A stretch of 15,115 nt of DNA from Bacteroidales bacterium UBA1797. Lineage in GTDB: Bacteria > Bacteroidota > Bacteroidia > Bacteroidales > VadinHA17. The notes under the pieces were generated by a model. The model made no database searches. It was not told the origin of the DNA and worked only from the letters and a program-made list of their open reading frames with translations. The DNA is taken from assembly GCA_002319885.1 (NCBI GenBank), contig DCFT01000084.1, positions 1 through 15,115 on the forward strand, read 5' to 3'. Position 1 is the first letter of the stretch, and each line of letters begins with the position of its first letter. Shown piece by piece: positions 14,810 to 15,115 of this stretch. The translations under genes were made by a program, and so were the position numbers.

Positions 14810-15115
14810 TTATCTTACCTCCGAGCTTAATGCATTATAATAAAGCTTTGATCCGGTATTAAGGTGTGGCCTCAGGACCTGTGTTGTATGCTCTTTTAAG
14901 TATTTGACAATATCACTGTTCTTGTCTCTGAGGTTACCATACATCCTGGCACCGGTCGGACATACTTCCATACATGCCGGAGCCAGACCCTTTTTCAACC
15001 TGTGATAACACAAGGTACATTTATTGGCAACTTTCTTAACAGGATGTATAAACCTGCAGCCATAGGGACAGGCCTGGACACAATACCTGCAACCTATACA
15101 ATATTTTTCATCAAT
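14810..15115 (-). CDS. 4Fe-4S electron-transfer subunit (NrfC/PsrB/DmsB-like), N-terminus outside window
   Basis: The last 101 codons of an iron-sulfur protein that continues past the window end on the minus strand. From the first visible codon, the cysteine motif C-x2-C-x2-C-x3-C-P is at residues 6-17 (CIGCRYCVQACP). A second set follows: CTLC at about 33-36 with YHRLKKGLAPAC and EVCPTGAR, the arrangement of ferredoxin-like beta subunits that carry four clusters. The C-terminal tail ends LRPHLNTGSKLYYNALSSEVR. The protein passes electrons between a catalytic subunit and the membrane NrfD-type subunit whose gene starts one base after this stop. Whether it has a Tat signal or sits in the cytoplasm cannot be seen. 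The missing N-terminal part should hold further cluster ligands. Confidence 0.92.
   Translation of the reverse strand: MDEKYCIGCRYCVQACPYGCRFIHPVKKVANKCTLCYHRLKKGLAPACMEVCPTGARMYGNLRDKNSDIVKYLKEHTTQVLRPHLNTGSKLYYNALSSEVR

Overview
This 15.1 kb window is AT-rich, gene-dense chromosomal DNA from a member of the Bacteroidota, most likely a Bacteroidales-like or related environmental lineage. Four things point there. The dnaE-trx and ribD/prmC/recX neighbourhoods are of a kind known from that phylum. Promoter-like elements match the Bacteroidota TAnnTTTG consensus. Classical Shine-Dalgarno sequences are mostly absent. Several families are typical of the phylum: the two-component-regulator propeller plus Y_Y_Y sensor, DUF2752 and DUF4190-like membrane proteins, and a thioredoxin-fold lipoprotein. 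No tRNA, rRNA, CRISPR array, insertion sequence or prophage gene was found.

Left part (1-2038, + strand): the 3' end of dnaE (replicative DNA polymerase III alpha), then a thioredoxin with its own promoter-like box, a clear intrinsic terminator, and a LOG-family nucleotide phosphoribohydrolase. The LOG gene runs tail-to-tail into the next operon, and the two stop codons overlap.

Centre-left (2035-7662, - strand): a two-gene operon behind a well-formed Bacteroidota-type promoter. The first gene encodes an exported TPR / Ig-like / caspase-fold protease with an intact His-Cys dyad. Eight bases later comes a 1063-residue membrane sensor with a periplasmic beta-propeller, a Y_Y_Y domain, one membrane span, a coiled coil and a cytoplasmic SpoIIE/PP2C phosphatase. 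This pair is the most interesting part of the window. It looks like a signalling module joining an envelope protease to transmembrane control of a serine/threonine phosphatase, and its cytoplasmic target is not encoded here.

Centre (7663-10252): housekeeping genes. ribD (riboflavin synthesis) is on the - strand. It is divergent from prmC (release-factor methylation) and recX (RecA modulation), which overlap each other on the + strand. A small intergenic repeat with helically phased CACAGAG-type units and a degenerate inverted arm fills the convergent gap after recX.

Right part (10253-15115, all - strand): a tight three-gene set (thioredoxin-fold lipoprotein, DUF4190-like protein, DUF2752 protein), a polytopic DUF2339-like membrane protein, and the end of a respiratory operon. 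That operon end comprises an NrfD/PsrC-type quinone-interacting membrane subunit preceded by a 4Fe-4S electron-transfer subunit cut off by the window edge. No gene-free stretch exceeds about 180 bases.
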